64,000 bases of DNA, from NCBI RefSeq assembly GCF_020510525.1, contig NZ_CP075188.1, forward strand, positions 2,418,001 to 2,482,000. The letters run 5' to 3'. Source of the stretch: Quatrionicoccus australiensis (GTDB taxonomy: Bacteria; Pseudomonadota; Gammaproteobacteria; Burkholderiales; Rhodocyclaceae). A program made the position numbers and the translations under genes. How positions within the stretch are numbered: position 1 is the first letter of the stretch; every line of letters starts with the position of its first letter. The notes under the pieces are model-generated. The model saw only the letters and a program-made list of their open reading frames with translations. It was not told the DNA's origin and ran no database searches. This document shows, piece by piece, positions 37,172 through 46,231 of this stretch.

Positions 37172-37693
37172 TTAAAGCCGACAGCTCAGCACGAGACGCT
37201 CGCCCGCCCTGACCTCGACCTCGTCCTTCGTGATGCGGGAGATCTTGCCGGCCGACTCGTAAGTATCGCCGCACAGTTTCCAGAATATCCGCAGGCCGGG
37301 AAGCAGTTCGATTTCCCGTTGCAGCACGATACCCAGCGGATCGGCGTCAAACGCGGCAACCCGATAGAGGCGATAGCGAACCACTCCCGAGCCGGCTTCG
37401 TCGAGCATGCCGTCGATGAACGGCGCCGAGAAAGACATCACCAGCCAGCACAACAAACTGATCGGCAGGACCGGCAAGGCAACAATAAAGGCGGCCCGGC
37501 GAATGTCCCCGCGCGGAGAAGCGAAGCCTGCCCAGATGAGACTGAAGGGAATGGCCAAGGCGAGCGCCAGACCGACCTGCGCATTGATGCCCCACAAATC
37601 GACCTCGAACGGAAAACCGGTTAGGCCGATGCCGGCAATAGCAAGTAGGACACCGGCAAATATCAGGCGGCGGATGAGGGATGCGGGCGCCAT
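37172..37693 (-). CDS. Membrane protein of unknown function
   Basis: This 173-residue protein has three N-terminal membrane helices (LIFAGVLLAIAGIGLTGFPF, VGLALALAIPFSLIWAGFA, FIVALPVLPISLLCWLVM) and a C-terminal soluble domain that includes SARGVVRYRLYRV-like and GDTYESAGKISRITKDEV segments. No family was recognised. IS630 copy 1 is inserted a few bases upstream of its ATG, probably displacing its promoter. Confidence 0.65.
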   Translation of the reverse strand: MAPASLIRRLIFAGVLLAIAGIGLTGFPFEVDLWGINAQVGLALALAIPFSLIWAGFASPRGDIRRAAFIVALPVLPISLLCWLVMSFSAPFIDGMLDEAGSGVVRYRLYRVAAFDADPLGIVLQREIELLPGLRIFWKLCGDTYESAGKISRITKDEVEVRAGERLVLSCRL

Positions 37694-37702
37694 TTTCAGT
37701 TA

Positions 37703-38808
37703 TTAACCTGGCAAATAGATAGGGCGTTTATGTTATGATATTTGCATGGATAAAGAAGATGCCCGCAAGCTCAGGCCAGAGCAACAAAAGGAGAAGCGCA
37801 AGATAGCGCTTCGCATGCGAATGAACGGACGCGAATTTGCCGAGATTGGATTAGCGGTCGGAGTACATTCCCGTACGGTCCAATATTGGTGGTCGCGCTA
37901 CCAGGCAGAAGGCCTCAAGTCGGCGGTAGAAGGCGGCAAAAGAGGCACGGAGATTGGTGAGCGACGCACACTCAGCGTGGAACAGGAGTGGGCAGTGCAG
38001 CAGTTGATCAGCGAGAAAATGCCTGACCAACTCAAGCTTTCCTTCGCGCTCTGGACACGGGCAGCAGTTCAGGAGTTGATCCATCGTCGTTTCAAGATCG
38101 ACATGCCGATTCGGACGGTCGGTGAGTATCTCAAGCGCTGGGGTTTTACACCGCAGAAGCCGTTGAAGCGGGCCTATGAGCAGAAACCTGAATTGGTGGA
38201 GGCTTGGCTCAAGGAGAGTTACCCACGCATCGCCCGGCGCGCCAAGGACGAAGGGGCGGAGATTCACTGGGGTGACGAAACGGGCATCCGTAGCGATTGC
38301 CAACATGGCCGGAGCTATGCGCCAGCGGGAAAAACACCTGTTCAAAGGGTGCCCGGCAGCCGGTTTGCCACGAACATGATCTCCACGGTCACCAACCAGG
38401 GGAAAGTGCGCTTCATGCTCTATCGGGAAACGATGACGGCCACTGTCCTGATTCGATTCCTTGCACGCCTGGTTCGTGATGCTGGACGCAAAGTGTTTTT
38501 GATTCTCGACAACCTGCGAGTGCATCACAGCAACAAGGTTCGGGACTGGTTGGAAAAACATACCGAGCACATTGAGTTGTTCTTCTTGCCCGCCTACGCC
38601 CCGGAACTCAATCCGGACGAGTATCTGAATTGCGACCTGAAGGCCTTGGTTCATGGCGGAAAGCCTGCCAGGAATCGGGATGAACTGGAATCAAAGGTGC
38701 GAGGTGCAATGATGAAAATACAGAATCGCCCAAAACGGGTTATGTCCTATTTTAGACACCGAAAAATCCAATATGCCGCGTAATGAACCTATTGGATTGC
38801 CGGGTTAA
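37703..38808 (+). mobile_element. IS630-family insertion sequence, copy 1
   Basis: The 1,106-bp element has terminal inverted repeats (TTAACCTGGCAA at the left, TTGCCGGGTTAA at the right) and a TA target duplication (37701-37702, 38809-38810), typical of IS630/Tc1. It lies just upstream of the membrane-protein gene at 37172-37693. By direct reading it is identical to copies 2 and 3. Confidence 0.95.
37746..38783 (+). CDS. IS630-family transposase (copy 1)
   Basis: The single 345-residue frame has an N-terminal HTH (GREFAEIGLAVGVHSRTVQY) and a DDE domain: D of IHWGDETGIRSD, D of FLILDNLRVHHS and the acidic residue in YAPELNPDEYLN. It starts a few bases inside the left end without a strong Shine-Dalgarno site. 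Intact, so the element may be active. Confidence 0.95.
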   Translation: MDKEDARKLRPEQQKEKRKIALRMRMNGREFAEIGLAVGVHSRTVQYWWSRYQAEGLKSAVEGGKRGTEIGERRTLSVEQEWAVQQLISEKMPDQLKLSFALWTRAAVQELIHRRFKIDMPIRTVGEYLKRWGFTPQKPLKRAYEQKPELVEAWLKESYPRIARRAKDEGAEIHWGDETGIRSDCQHGRSYAPAGKTPVQRVPGSRFATNMISTVTNQGKVRFMLYRETMTATVLIRFLARLVRDAGRKVFLILDNLRVHHSNKVRDWLEKHTEHIELFFLPAYAPELNPDEYLNCDLKALVHGGKPARNRDELESKVRGAMMKIQNRPKRVMSYFRHRKIQYAA

Positions 38809-39192
38809 TATTTACACTCAAATCAAAATGGCAGAGAGGGAGTTAGTTTTGATAAAAATTCAATCACTCCAAGCTCTATGCATCGTTTGCCCTAGGCATT
38901 GGGGAATCTGACTGAAACAGGACCACGTTGTTTGGCTCTGACGACGACGCTATGAGCGAGTTTGTCGTGCCAACCTTGTTTCCTGTTATCAAAGCCAACC
39001 CAGATCAATCCAAGCCCAAGCGGGATCGCAGATACAAAATATGCCAAGTATCTCCCGATGCTTTGGCCGACAGAGAGCGCAGCGCCAGAGTCGGCGTCTA
39101 AAACGCTTAGTGACAATGCCATCTTCCCCGGAGTGGCTTGCTTTCGTGTCCAAAACCAGACCGAGCCAACTGCGGGAAGAAACCAGGAAATA

Positions 39193-40298
39193 TTAACCTG
39201 GCAAATAGATAGGGCGTTTATGTTATGATATTTGCATGGATAAAGAAGATGCCCGCAAGCTCAGGCCAGAGCAACAAAAGGAGAAGCGCAAGATAGCGCT
39301 TCGCATGCGAATGAACGGACGCGAATTTGCCGAGATTGGATTAGCGGTCGGAGTACATTCCCGTACGGTCCAATATTGGTGGTCGCGCTACCAGGCAGAA
39401 GGCCTCAAGTCGGCGGTAGAAGGCGGCAAAAGAGGCACGGAGATTGGTGAGCGACGCACACTCAGCGTGGAACAGGAGTGGGCAGTGCAGCAGTTGATCA
39501 GCGAGAAAATGCCTGACCAACTCAAGCTTTCCTTCGCGCTCTGGACACGGGCAGCAGTTCAGGAGTTGATCCATCGTCGTTTCAAGATCGACATGCCGAT
39601 TCGGACGGTCGGTGAGTATCTCAAGCGCTGGGGTTTTACACCGCAGAAGCCGTTGAAGCGGGCCTATGAGCAGAAACCTGAATTGGTGGAGGCTTGGCTC
39701 AAGGAGAGTTACCCACGCATCGCCCGGCGCGCCAAGGACGAAGGGGCGGAGATTCACTGGGGTGACGAAACGGGCATCCGTAGCGATTGCCAACATGGCC
39801 GGAGCTATGCGCCAGCGGGAAAAACACCTGTTCAAAGGGTGCCCGGCAGCCGGTTTGCCACGAACATGATCTCCACGGTCACCAACCAGGGGAAAGTGCG
39901 CTTCATGCTCTATCGGGAAACGATGACGGCCACTGTCCTGATTCGATTCCTTGCACGCCTGGTTCGTGATGCTGGACGCAAAGTGTTTTTGATTCTCGAC
40001 AACCTGCGAGTGCATCACAGCAACAAGGTTCGGGACTGGTTGGAAAAACATACCGAGCACATTGAGTTGTTCTTCTTGCCCGCCTACGCCCCGGAACTCA
40101 ATCCGGACGAGTATCTGAATTGCGACCTGAAGGCCTTGGTTCATGGCGGAAAGCCTGCCAGGAATCGGGATGAACTGGAATCAAAGGTGCGAGGTGCAAT
40201 GATGAAAATACAGAATCGCCCAAAACGGGTTATGTCCTATTTTAGACACCGAAAAATCCAATATGCCGCGTAATGAACCTATTGGATTGCCGGGTTAA
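39193..40298 (+). mobile_element. IS630-family insertion sequence, copy 2
   Basis: Identical in length and ends to copy 1, with TA duplications at 39191-39192 and 40299-40300. It interrupts the RDD gene, and excision of the element plus one TA restores the reading frame exactly. Confidence 0.95.
39236..40273 (+). CDS. IS630-family transposase (copy 2)
   Basis: This 345-residue transposase is the same as that of copy 1, with the HTH and the DDE motif intact. Confidence 0.95.
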   Translation: MDKEDARKLRPEQQKEKRKIALRMRMNGREFAEIGLAVGVHSRTVQYWWSRYQAEGLKSAVEGGKRGTEIGERRTLSVEQEWAVQQLISEKMPDQLKLSFALWTRAAVQELIHRRFKIDMPIRTVGEYLKRWGFTPQKPLKRAYEQKPELVEAWLKESYPRIARRAKDEGAEIHWGDETGIRSDCQHGRSYAPAGKTPVQRVPGSRFATNMISTVTNQGKVRFMLYRETMTATVLIRFLARLVRDAGRKVFLILDNLRVHHSNKVRDWLEKHTEHIELFFLPAYAPELNPDEYLNCDLKALVHGGKPARNRDELESKVRGAMMKIQNRPKRVMSYFRHRKIQYAA

Positions 40299-40465
40299 TA
40301 ATAAAATCAGCGGGGCCCGAAATCACGCTCTCCGAATCAAAATACTTCCAGCCATAAATTGAAACGAGAAGTGGAAATGTAATTGCCATGACCAATACCG
40401 CATCGATGAGGGCAGCCCCCACACGCACCCAGAAGCCTGCATATTCAAAATCTGATTCGTTCATA

Positions 40466-41571
40466 TTAACCTGGCAAATAGATAGGGCGTTTATGTTATG
40501 ATATTTGCATGGATAAAGAAGATGCCCGCAAGCTCAGGCCAGAGCAACAAAAGGAGAAGCGCAAGATAGCGCTTCGCATGCGAATGAACGGACGCGAATT
40601 TGCCGAGATTGGATTAGCGGTCGGAGTACATTCCCGTACGGTCCAATATTGGTGGTCGCGCTACCAGGCAGAAGGCCTCAAGTCGGCGGTAGAAGGCGGC
40701 AAAAGAGGCACGGAGATTGGTGAGCGACGCACACTCAGCGTGGAACAGGAGTGGGCAGTGCAGCAGTTGATCAGCGAGAAAATGCCTGACCAACTCAAGC
40801 TTTCCTTCGCGCTCTGGACACGGGCAGCAGTTCAGGAGTTGATCCATCGTCGTTTCAAGATCGACATGCCGATTCGGACGGTCGGTGAGTATCTCAAGCG
40901 CTGGGGTTTTACACCGCAGAAGCCGTTGAAGCGGGCCTATGAGCAGAAACCTGAATTGGTGGAGGCTTGGCTCAAGGAGAGTTACCCACGCATCGCCCGG
41001 CGCGCCAAGGACGAAGGGGCGGAGATTCACTGGGGTGACGAAACGGGCATCCGTAGCGATTGCCAACATGGCCGGAGCTATGCGCCAGCGGGAAAAACAC
41101 CTGTTCAAAGGGTGCCCGGCAGCCGGTTTGCCACGAACATGATCTCCACGGTCACCAACCAGGGGAAAGTGCGCTTCATGCTCTATCGGGAAACGATGAC
41201 GGCCACTGTCCTGATTCGATTCCTTGCACGCCTGGTTCGTGATGCTGGACGCAAAGTGTTTTTGATTCTCGACAACCTGCGAGTGCATCACAGCAACAAG
41301 GTTCGGGACTGGTTGGAAAAACATACCGAGCACATTGAGTTGTTCTTCTTGCCCGCCTACGCCCCGGAACTCAATCCGGACGAGTATCTGAATTGCGACC
41401 TGAAGGCCTTGGTTCATGGCGGAAAGCCTGCCAGGAATCGGGATGAACTGGAATCAAAGGTGCGAGGTGCAATGATGAAAATACAGAATCGCCCAAAACG
41501 GGTTATGTCCTATTTTAGACACCGAAAAATCCAATATGCCGCGTAATGAACCTATTGGATTGCCGGGTTAA
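40466..41571 (+). mobile_element. IS630-family insertion sequence, copy 3
   Basis: The same 1,106-bp element, with TA duplications at 40464-40465 and 41572-41573. The left duplication overlaps the A of the RDD gene's ATG, so this insertion cuts the gene from its upstream control region. The right end borders the AT-rich island. Confidence 0.95.
40509..41546 (+). CDS. IS630-family transposase (copy 3)
   Basis: Same 345-residue product as in copies 1 and 2; all three read in the same orientation. Confidence 0.95.
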   Translation: MDKEDARKLRPEQQKEKRKIALRMRMNGREFAEIGLAVGVHSRTVQYWWSRYQAEGLKSAVEGGKRGTEIGERRTLSVEQEWAVQQLISEKMPDQLKLSFALWTRAAVQELIHRRFKIDMPIRTVGEYLKRWGFTPQKPLKRAYEQKPELVEAWLKESYPRIARRAKDEGAEIHWGDETGIRSDCQHGRSYAPAGKTPVQRVPGSRFATNMISTVTNQGKVRFMLYRETMTATVLIRFLARLVRDAGRKVFLILDNLRVHHSNKVRDWLEKHTEHIELFFLPAYAPELNPDEYLNCDLKALVHGGKPARNRDELESKVRGAMMKIQNRPKRVMSYFRHRKIQYAA

Positions 41572-41706
41572 TAAATAATTTCCTCTGTTTTGATTAAGGA
41601 AAAAAATCTAAAAAAACGGATTCTGACACCCATTATCTCTATCTCGTTTTTTAAAAAACGAATTCGCTTAAATCAGTGCTAATTATATCAGACATATTTG
41701 ATTGAT

Positions 41707-42186
41707 TTAAGGAGACACCTTTCTATCTTCGCGAGAAACTCTGTTGAAAAACGTGTGCAATTTCATAAGATCAATGACGTTTTTCACCATTGTATAGCTG
41801 TTAATGAGCGCCAGCAAAAATCCGAATGCGGCCAATAATGCAAATCCATTTCCAGTAAACAACTTGGTTGCCAGCAATAAAAATATCGCGACTCCTTCGA
41901 TGGCGACTACATAAGCGGTGGCGTTCAAGAAAACATGGAACGAGCCAATCCGGTCAAGCCAAGTATAAAACTCTGTGTCCGCTTTTGAATAAAACGTCCA
42001 CAAGAAACCAAGTGCCGCCGCGAAAAATACGGCGCAATATAGTGTTGCGATATCTAATGCGAATTGGCGCACTAATTCTGCCAAAGCGGCAGCGCCCATT
42101 GTGCTGCATCCAAGACCAACAAGCAGAATGGCGAGAACTATTTCAACGATATACGCCCAGGCAACTTTTAATTTCCTGTGCTTCAT
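41707..42186 (-). CDS. Four-helix membrane protein in an AT-rich island
   Basis: The 159-residue protein has four predicted helices (YIVEIVLAILLVGLGCSTMG, LYCAVFFAAALGFLWTFY, FLNATAYVVAIEGVAIFLLL, NGFALLAAFGFLLALINSYT) and short charged ends. No family is recognised. It is the third gene of a minus-strand unit: its ATG overlaps the stop of the 310-residue gene as ATGA, showing translational coupling. Small membrane proteins in this position are often effectors in defence systems, but that is inference. Codon use is AT-richer than the flanking core genes. Confidence 0.75.
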   Translation of the reverse strand: MKHRKLKVAWAYIVEIVLAILLVGLGCSTMGAAALAELVRQFALDIATLYCAVFFAAALGFLWTFYSKADTEFYTWLDRIGSFHVFLNATAYVVAIEGVAIFLLLATKLFTGNGFALLAAFGFLLALINSYTMVKNVIDLMKLHTFFNRVSREDRKVSP

Positions 42187-43115
42187 TCTTCTCTCAGTGG
42201 ATGAACTCTATCAATTTCCGCGCAGATTGCAGCAATTGCATTTTTTGCTTCCTTTGTGCGTAGATTTACATTTATTCCGCGCACAAAATCTCTCAGCCCC
42301 TTAACAACTCCGCGAGCGGCTTCATTACCAGACTGAGCAACTTCAAAAGTATCATTACGCAGACCTTCAACAGTTACTTCGCCCTTCTTGTAACCTTGCT
42401 CGGCAAGGACAGCAGATGCGAAGGGGCGAGCATTTGGTAACTTGGAAAGTCCGCCGGGATTTTTCATATCCTGAGTTATTTCTCGAATCCCACTGTCTCT
42501 AAGATCCTCGTACACCGATTTAGTGTATCTATTTAGCTCTGGATTTGGGATTCTCAGGGTCACTTTCATTCTTGTAACCCGCTGAAATGATAGAAAAAGC
42601 TCAACGATATCGTTGTGCGCGGGAACGGGCTCCAGTTCAATAGTTGACCACCACTCCAATGAGTTTGCGGCGCTCGAAAGAATTTGGTGCATGAAGTCTC
42701 GCCAAGCTGTGTTTGATAGATCTCCTGTATGTTCTACGGCCACAAGATGGCGCGATAGATCGAATAGGCAAACGATTGTGCTAGCTAGTGGAGGATATGA
42801 AATTGATGTGCTATTTGTAAGGCCTTCGTCCGTAACACTCATCCCATCTTTTTCTAGGATGCTTCTTGCTAAAACTATGTGAACTAGGTCTCGTTGCTCC
42901 GCTATTTCACTAAGATCAACAAAGGAGCGAATACTCCATTTGAAGACAGCACTTCTTGTTTTTTGAATTTGATCGTGAGCAACATCGCATGAAGCCTCAA
43001 GAAGCTGGCGTATATCTGTATCGCCTCTGAGGCGCCTTGGATTTATGTCGATAAATAAATCAGATGAATCCTCAATATTCAGCCTGAACAAATCGAATGA
43101 AAAGCGTTTTGGCAA
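42183..43115 (-). CDS. Unrecognised 310-residue protein in the DUF3800 unit
   Basis: The frame starts at a TTG preceded by AAGGAGG five bases upstream, a near-perfect ribosome binding site that settles the start (MPKRFSFDLFRLNIEDSSDL). The protein is soluble; the N-terminal half is strand-rich and the C-terminal part is helical (GNEAARGVVKGLRDFVRG, TKEAKNAIAAICAEIDRV). No family was identified. A segment RVTRMKVTLRIPNPELNRYT could be a conserved core. It sits 115 bases after the DUF3800 gene and overlaps the membrane gene by four bases. Base use is clearly AT-rich, a sign of transfer. Confidence 0.72.
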   Translation of the reverse strand: MPKRFSFDLFRLNIEDSSDLFIDINPRRLRGDTDIRQLLEASCDVAHDQIQKTRSAVFKWSIRSFVDLSEIAEQRDLVHIVLARSILEKDGMSVTDEGLTNSTSISYPPLASTIVCLFDLSRHLVAVEHTGDLSNTAWRDFMHQILSSAANSLEWWSTIELEPVPAHNDIVELFLSFQRVTRMKVTLRIPNPELNRYTKSVYEDLRDSGIREITQDMKNPGGLSKLPNARPFASAVLAEQGYKKGEVTVEGLRNDTFEVAQSGNEAARGVVKGLRDFVRGINVNLRTKEAKNAIAAICAEIDRVHPLREE

Positions 43116-43230
43116 TTTTACCTCCTTGTTTTCTTCTGAGAAAGACTAGCGAAAGAGTAGAAAATTTGCATGACAGGACCAGACCTCTATTAATTTTTCT
43201 ATTGTTGTTCTTGACTACCCATTTTTACCT

Positions 43231-44352
43231 CTATTGCCGACTAATAGCTTCTTGCCTTCGACTTTCGTCAATACGTCTTATGTTTTCTGCCATATCAATC
43301 TGATCACTCGTTGGTTCAACGAGTTCATCAAACCATTTAGACCAACGGTTTGAAATTGCATTTATCGAAATTTCGTCGGTACGACCACGATAAGCCTGAG
43401 CCCTAAAAATCGGGGCTAACTCATCCGCCACATCCTTACCTTCAAGAAGACGCTTGAAAAGCCACAAATAGCAATCCACAAGCTCAAGTCCCACGCTTTC
43501 TTTTCCCGAACGGATCGAAATGGGTGCTGTTGGAATTTTTGACAAATCCATTTTTGGCAATCCTGGCCCAGTTTCCCAAGGAATATCGCGAGCATTCGCA
43601 TAAAACTCTGCGAGATTCTTTTGTGCTTTATTAAACTGAGATTGCTGATCAATCGTAATACTAGCGAAAGATTTACCGTTTTTAAGCCTAGATGCAATGC
43701 CATGCATAACCGATTGAAACCCAATTAAATTTGGAGTTACAGTTAGCACTTCTTTTTTTGATTGGCAGTTGTACTGTAATTTATCTGGATTTCGAATGGC
43801 CCAATTCAGAGAGTCACCCAATAGCTGCCTAGACCTTTCATCCGGCAGAGCCTTTAATCTATTAATCAATTCACTGCATACCTGAATTAGTAATGATTCG
43901 GCGTGTTGATTTTTTGTTTCAATTCGAGAACTCCATGCGAGTTTCGCGAGGTTCTCGTCAAATAGCGACGCGAGTTTTACCAGCAAAATATAGCGAAGCG
44001 GTGTCCAATATCCAGTCCATGTCATTGCTGGATTGATTCCTTGATCAAACACCTGATCAAAGAAACAAATAATGGCATGATCAGGCTTGGCAACACGATA
44101 GAGGTCAAAAATCGGTTTATGTCTCTTTTGCACGGAAATAAGGTAGTCAGAAATCTTGACCAACCCTCCAAGCCCCAATTCGGCTGCATGAAGCCGTTCA
44201 ACGCCAAGCTTCTTTCGTGCCAATTTAACCTGCTCCTCTGCGACAAGGTCTAGGTTGGTCGTTGCACTTAGTACACCGTAGTAAAGAACAGGTTGGTCAA
44301 CATCAAAAATATTGGGGCCTGTATGACCACTTTCATCGACATAGAAAAACAT
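43231..44352 (-). CDS. DUF3800 domain protein
   Basis: The start at MFFYVDESGHTG (44352) gives the usual family start; an upstream TTG at 44409 is possible. DUF3800 proteins share an RNase H-like fold: here DESG near residue 5, RLHAAELG near 52, ITIDQQSQFNKAQK in the middle and LELVDCYLWLFKRL near the end match the conserved acidic and His positions. They appear in mobile and defence regions and are suspected nucleases; activity is not established. It heads the three-gene AT-rich unit. Confidence 0.78.
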   Translation of the reverse strand: MFFYVDESGHTGPNIFDVDQPVLYYGVLSATTNLDLVAEEQVKLARKKLGVERLHAAELGLGGLVKISDYLISVQKRHKPIFDLYRVAKPDHAIICFFDQVFDQGINPAMTWTGYWTPLRYILLVKLASLFDENLAKLAWSSRIETKNQHAESLLIQVCSELINRLKALPDERSRQLLGDSLNWAIRNPDKLQYNCQSKKEVLTVTPNLIGFQSVMHGIASRLKNGKSFASITIDQQSQFNKAQKNLAEFYANARDIPWETGPGLPKMDLSKIPTAPISIRSGKESVGLELVDCYLWLFKRLLEGKDVADELAPIFRAQAYRGRTDEISINAISNRWSKWFDELVEPTSDQIDMAENIRRIDESRRQEAISRQ

Positions 44353-44491
44353 ATTTTCTTTCTGTTTATTCGAATATGACGAAACCGAAAAGATTTTCTT
44401 TAATTCCAAACCACCACCAACTCCCGTGCCCTCCTAGTTATCACCACCAGAGGAAACTCCAACCCATTGCAGTTGTGCATGCTCAAAAACT

Positions 44492-44812
44492 TCACGGTGT
44501 CTTCCCTCTCCTCAAAGATGATTTGATCCTGACAAGCCCCCGGCATGCCGACTTTTTTGGCGAGGAGAGGACCGGTTTGCCGATACCGTAGTCGCAGTAA
44601 ATCACCGCCATGTCGCTACATGGGGAGCCTGCTTTATTAAGGTGAGTGACAACGAAGTCAGGATGCACATTGCGCGGCCCAAGCGGTACGTCGTACCAGA
44701 GCAGCCAGTCATCTTCGAGCTTTTGCTCGAGGCGGTAGGCGAGACGCTTTTCGCCACCGGTCATGCGGGAGACACACACGCCGATTGCCGGAATCAAAGA
44801 CGCCACGGCCAC
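44492..44812 (-). pseudogene. Truncated N-terminus of a NERD-domain helicase
   Basis: The first about 57 residues (SLIPAIGVCVSRMTGGEKRL, then KLEDDWLLWYDVPLGPRNVH and PDFVVTH) match the start of NERD-domain UvrD-like helicases. After about position 44641 the likeness stops and an unrelated tail of 49 residues follows, so the helicase and nuclease core are gone. Full proteins are over 600 residues. It is probably a remnant left when the island inserted or shrank. Confidence 0.65.
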
Positions 44813-44959
44813 CCTTCCGTTTTGTTATGAATTTGTAATGGGAAAATTATGCCATAGGCCATATCCCATTCGGCTGAAAATAACTTGGACAGCTTTCTCG
44901 CCGCCAGCCTCTCCCCGATTCGGCGTTACGATGTCGCCCCCTTCGCCCAGGAAAATCGC

Positions 44960-45607
44960 ATGCAAAACCTCGTCGACCGTATTGCCGCCCGGATCAAGGC
45001 CAAGTTTTTGTCGGAAAGCTCGGGCCATGACTGGCATCACATTCATCGCGTCTGGCAGCTGGCGCGGCAGATTGCCGAGCGCGAGGGGGCCGACCTGGTG
45101 ATTGCCGAACTGGGCGCGCTGGTGCATGACATTGCCGACTGGAAGTTCCACGGCGGCGACGACAGTGTCGGGCCGCGCGAAGCGCGTTTGCTGCTGAGCG
45201 AGGAAGGTGCGCCGGCGGCGGTGATCGAGGCGGTGGTCGATATCGTTGCCAGCATTTCCTACAAGGGTGCCGGCGTGGCGACGCCGATGCGGTCGCTGGA
45301 GGGGCGTTGCGTGCAGGATGCCGACCGCCTGGATGCGATCGGCGCGATCGGCATTGCCCGCTGTTTTGCTTACGGCGGCCACGCCGGGCGCTTGATGCAC
45401 GATCCGGACGAGCCGCCGGTATTGCACCAGACGGCGGCGGCCTACAAGGCGTCAAAGGGCGCCAGCCTGAATCACTTTTACGAGAAGCTGTTTCTCTTGA
45501 AGGACCGCATGAACACGCCGACCGGCCGCGCCCTGGCCGAGCCGCGGCATCAGTTCATGCAGGATTTCGTGACGCAGTTTCTTGCCGAGTGGAACGTATC
45601 GGCCTGA
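44960..45607 (+). CDS. HD-domain phosphohydrolase (YpgQ/YedJ-like)
   Basis: The 215-residue protein has the HD pattern: HDWHHIHRVWQLARQIAERE, LGALVHDIADWKFHGGDDS with the HD pair, and QDADRLDAIGAIGIARCFAY. The YpgQ/YedJ family hydrolyses nucleoside triphosphates or related phosphomonoesters. The start is the Met of MQNLVDRIAARIK; the upstream frame is not supported by a ribosome binding site. It is monocistronic. Confidence 0.88.
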   Translation: MQNLVDRIAARIKAKFLSESSGHDWHHIHRVWQLARQIAEREGADLVIAELGALVHDIADWKFHGGDDSVGPREARLLLSEEGAPAAVIEAVVDIVASISYKGAGVATPMRSLEGRCVQDADRLDAIGAIGIARCFAYGGHAGRLMHDPDEPPVLHQTAAAYKASKGASLNHFYEKLFLLKDRMNTPTGRALAEPRHQFMQDFVTQFLAEWNVSA

Positions 45608-45610
45608 GTC

Positions 45611-45943
45611 TCAGGCGCCGAGTGACGGGCCGCCGCGCCCGGTGCTCATGAATTGCCGACGAAAATCGGCTTCGCAGACCGGTCGACCGCTGAGGAAGCC
45701 CTGATGCACGTCACAGGCGAGATCACGCAACATCAGTAGCTGGCCTTCGCTTTCAACCCCCTCGGCGATGACTTCGAGGCCAAGGTTGTGGGCCATGGCG
45801 ATGATCGCCGGGACCAGCGCCGAACCGCCGGCGTAGTTGCCCTCCTCGTCGATCAGCGACATGACGAAGCTGCGGTCGATCTTGAGACTGTTGAAGGGCA
45901 GCCGGTGCAGGTAGGAAAGCGAGGAGTAGCCTGTGCCGATGGC
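45611..45943 (-). pseudogene. C-terminal remnant of an EAL-domain gene
   Basis: Residues from GTGYSSLSYLHRLPFNSLKI on, then LVPAIIAMAHNLGLEVIAEG and DVHQGFLSGRPVCEADFRRQ, match the last 110 residues of EAL phosphodiesterases. The N-terminal half, with the EAL motif and metal ligands, is missing; the upstream sequence has no likeness. The frame ends normally. It is a decayed c-di-GMP phosphodiesterase gene. Confidence 0.78.
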
Positions 45944-46029
45944 GCCCGGCCGGATTTGTCCCCAGGTGATCATCCCCCCGGCCGGCCAGATCTGCAGGCG
46001 GCGGGCGATGCATGGCAGATCGGGCGCAA

Positions 46030-46054
46030 GCGGATATTCACGGTAAATATCCGC
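46030..46054. repeat. Perfect inverted repeat in the decayed EAL region
   Basis: GCGGATATT and AATATCCGC form a 9-bp inverted repeat around CACGGTA. It could be an operator for the binding-protein gene starting at 46232 or merely chance. Confidence 0.4.
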
Positions 46055-46231
46055 ATGCCCTGCCCGCAGAGCGTCGCCGCCCCCGGAGATTTGCCGGCCA
46101 GTTGCACAGTCGGCGACTACTGTTGCAGGGCAAGCGCTATCAGGGTTTTGACCGCTCGCCGTTTTGCAATGTTTCGGTATGATTGAGTAACAATTTGAAC
46201 AAATAGTCACACCTCCCCCCGGAGACCGACG

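Larger units (their letters stand above)
38892..40464 (-). pseudogene. RDD-family membrane protein gene split by IS630 copy 2
   Basis: Two minus-strand pieces, 40464-40301 (MNESDFEYAGFWVRVGAALI ... PADFII) and 39190-38892, join in frame when copy 2 and one TA are removed, giving about 150 residues: an RDD-type protein with YAGFWVRVGAALIDAVLVM at its start, PGKMALSLSVLDADSG, and WHDKLAHSVVVRAK at the end. RDD proteins have three membrane helices and unknown or transport-related roles. Copy 3 lies exactly at the ATG, so the promoter and ribosome binding site are also lost. The gene is therefore inactive. Confidence 0.88.

Noticed and set aside
37851..38654. 267-codon frame antisense to the transposase, repeated in all IS copies
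   Set aside because: Repeats only because the IS repeats; no domain and no start signal.
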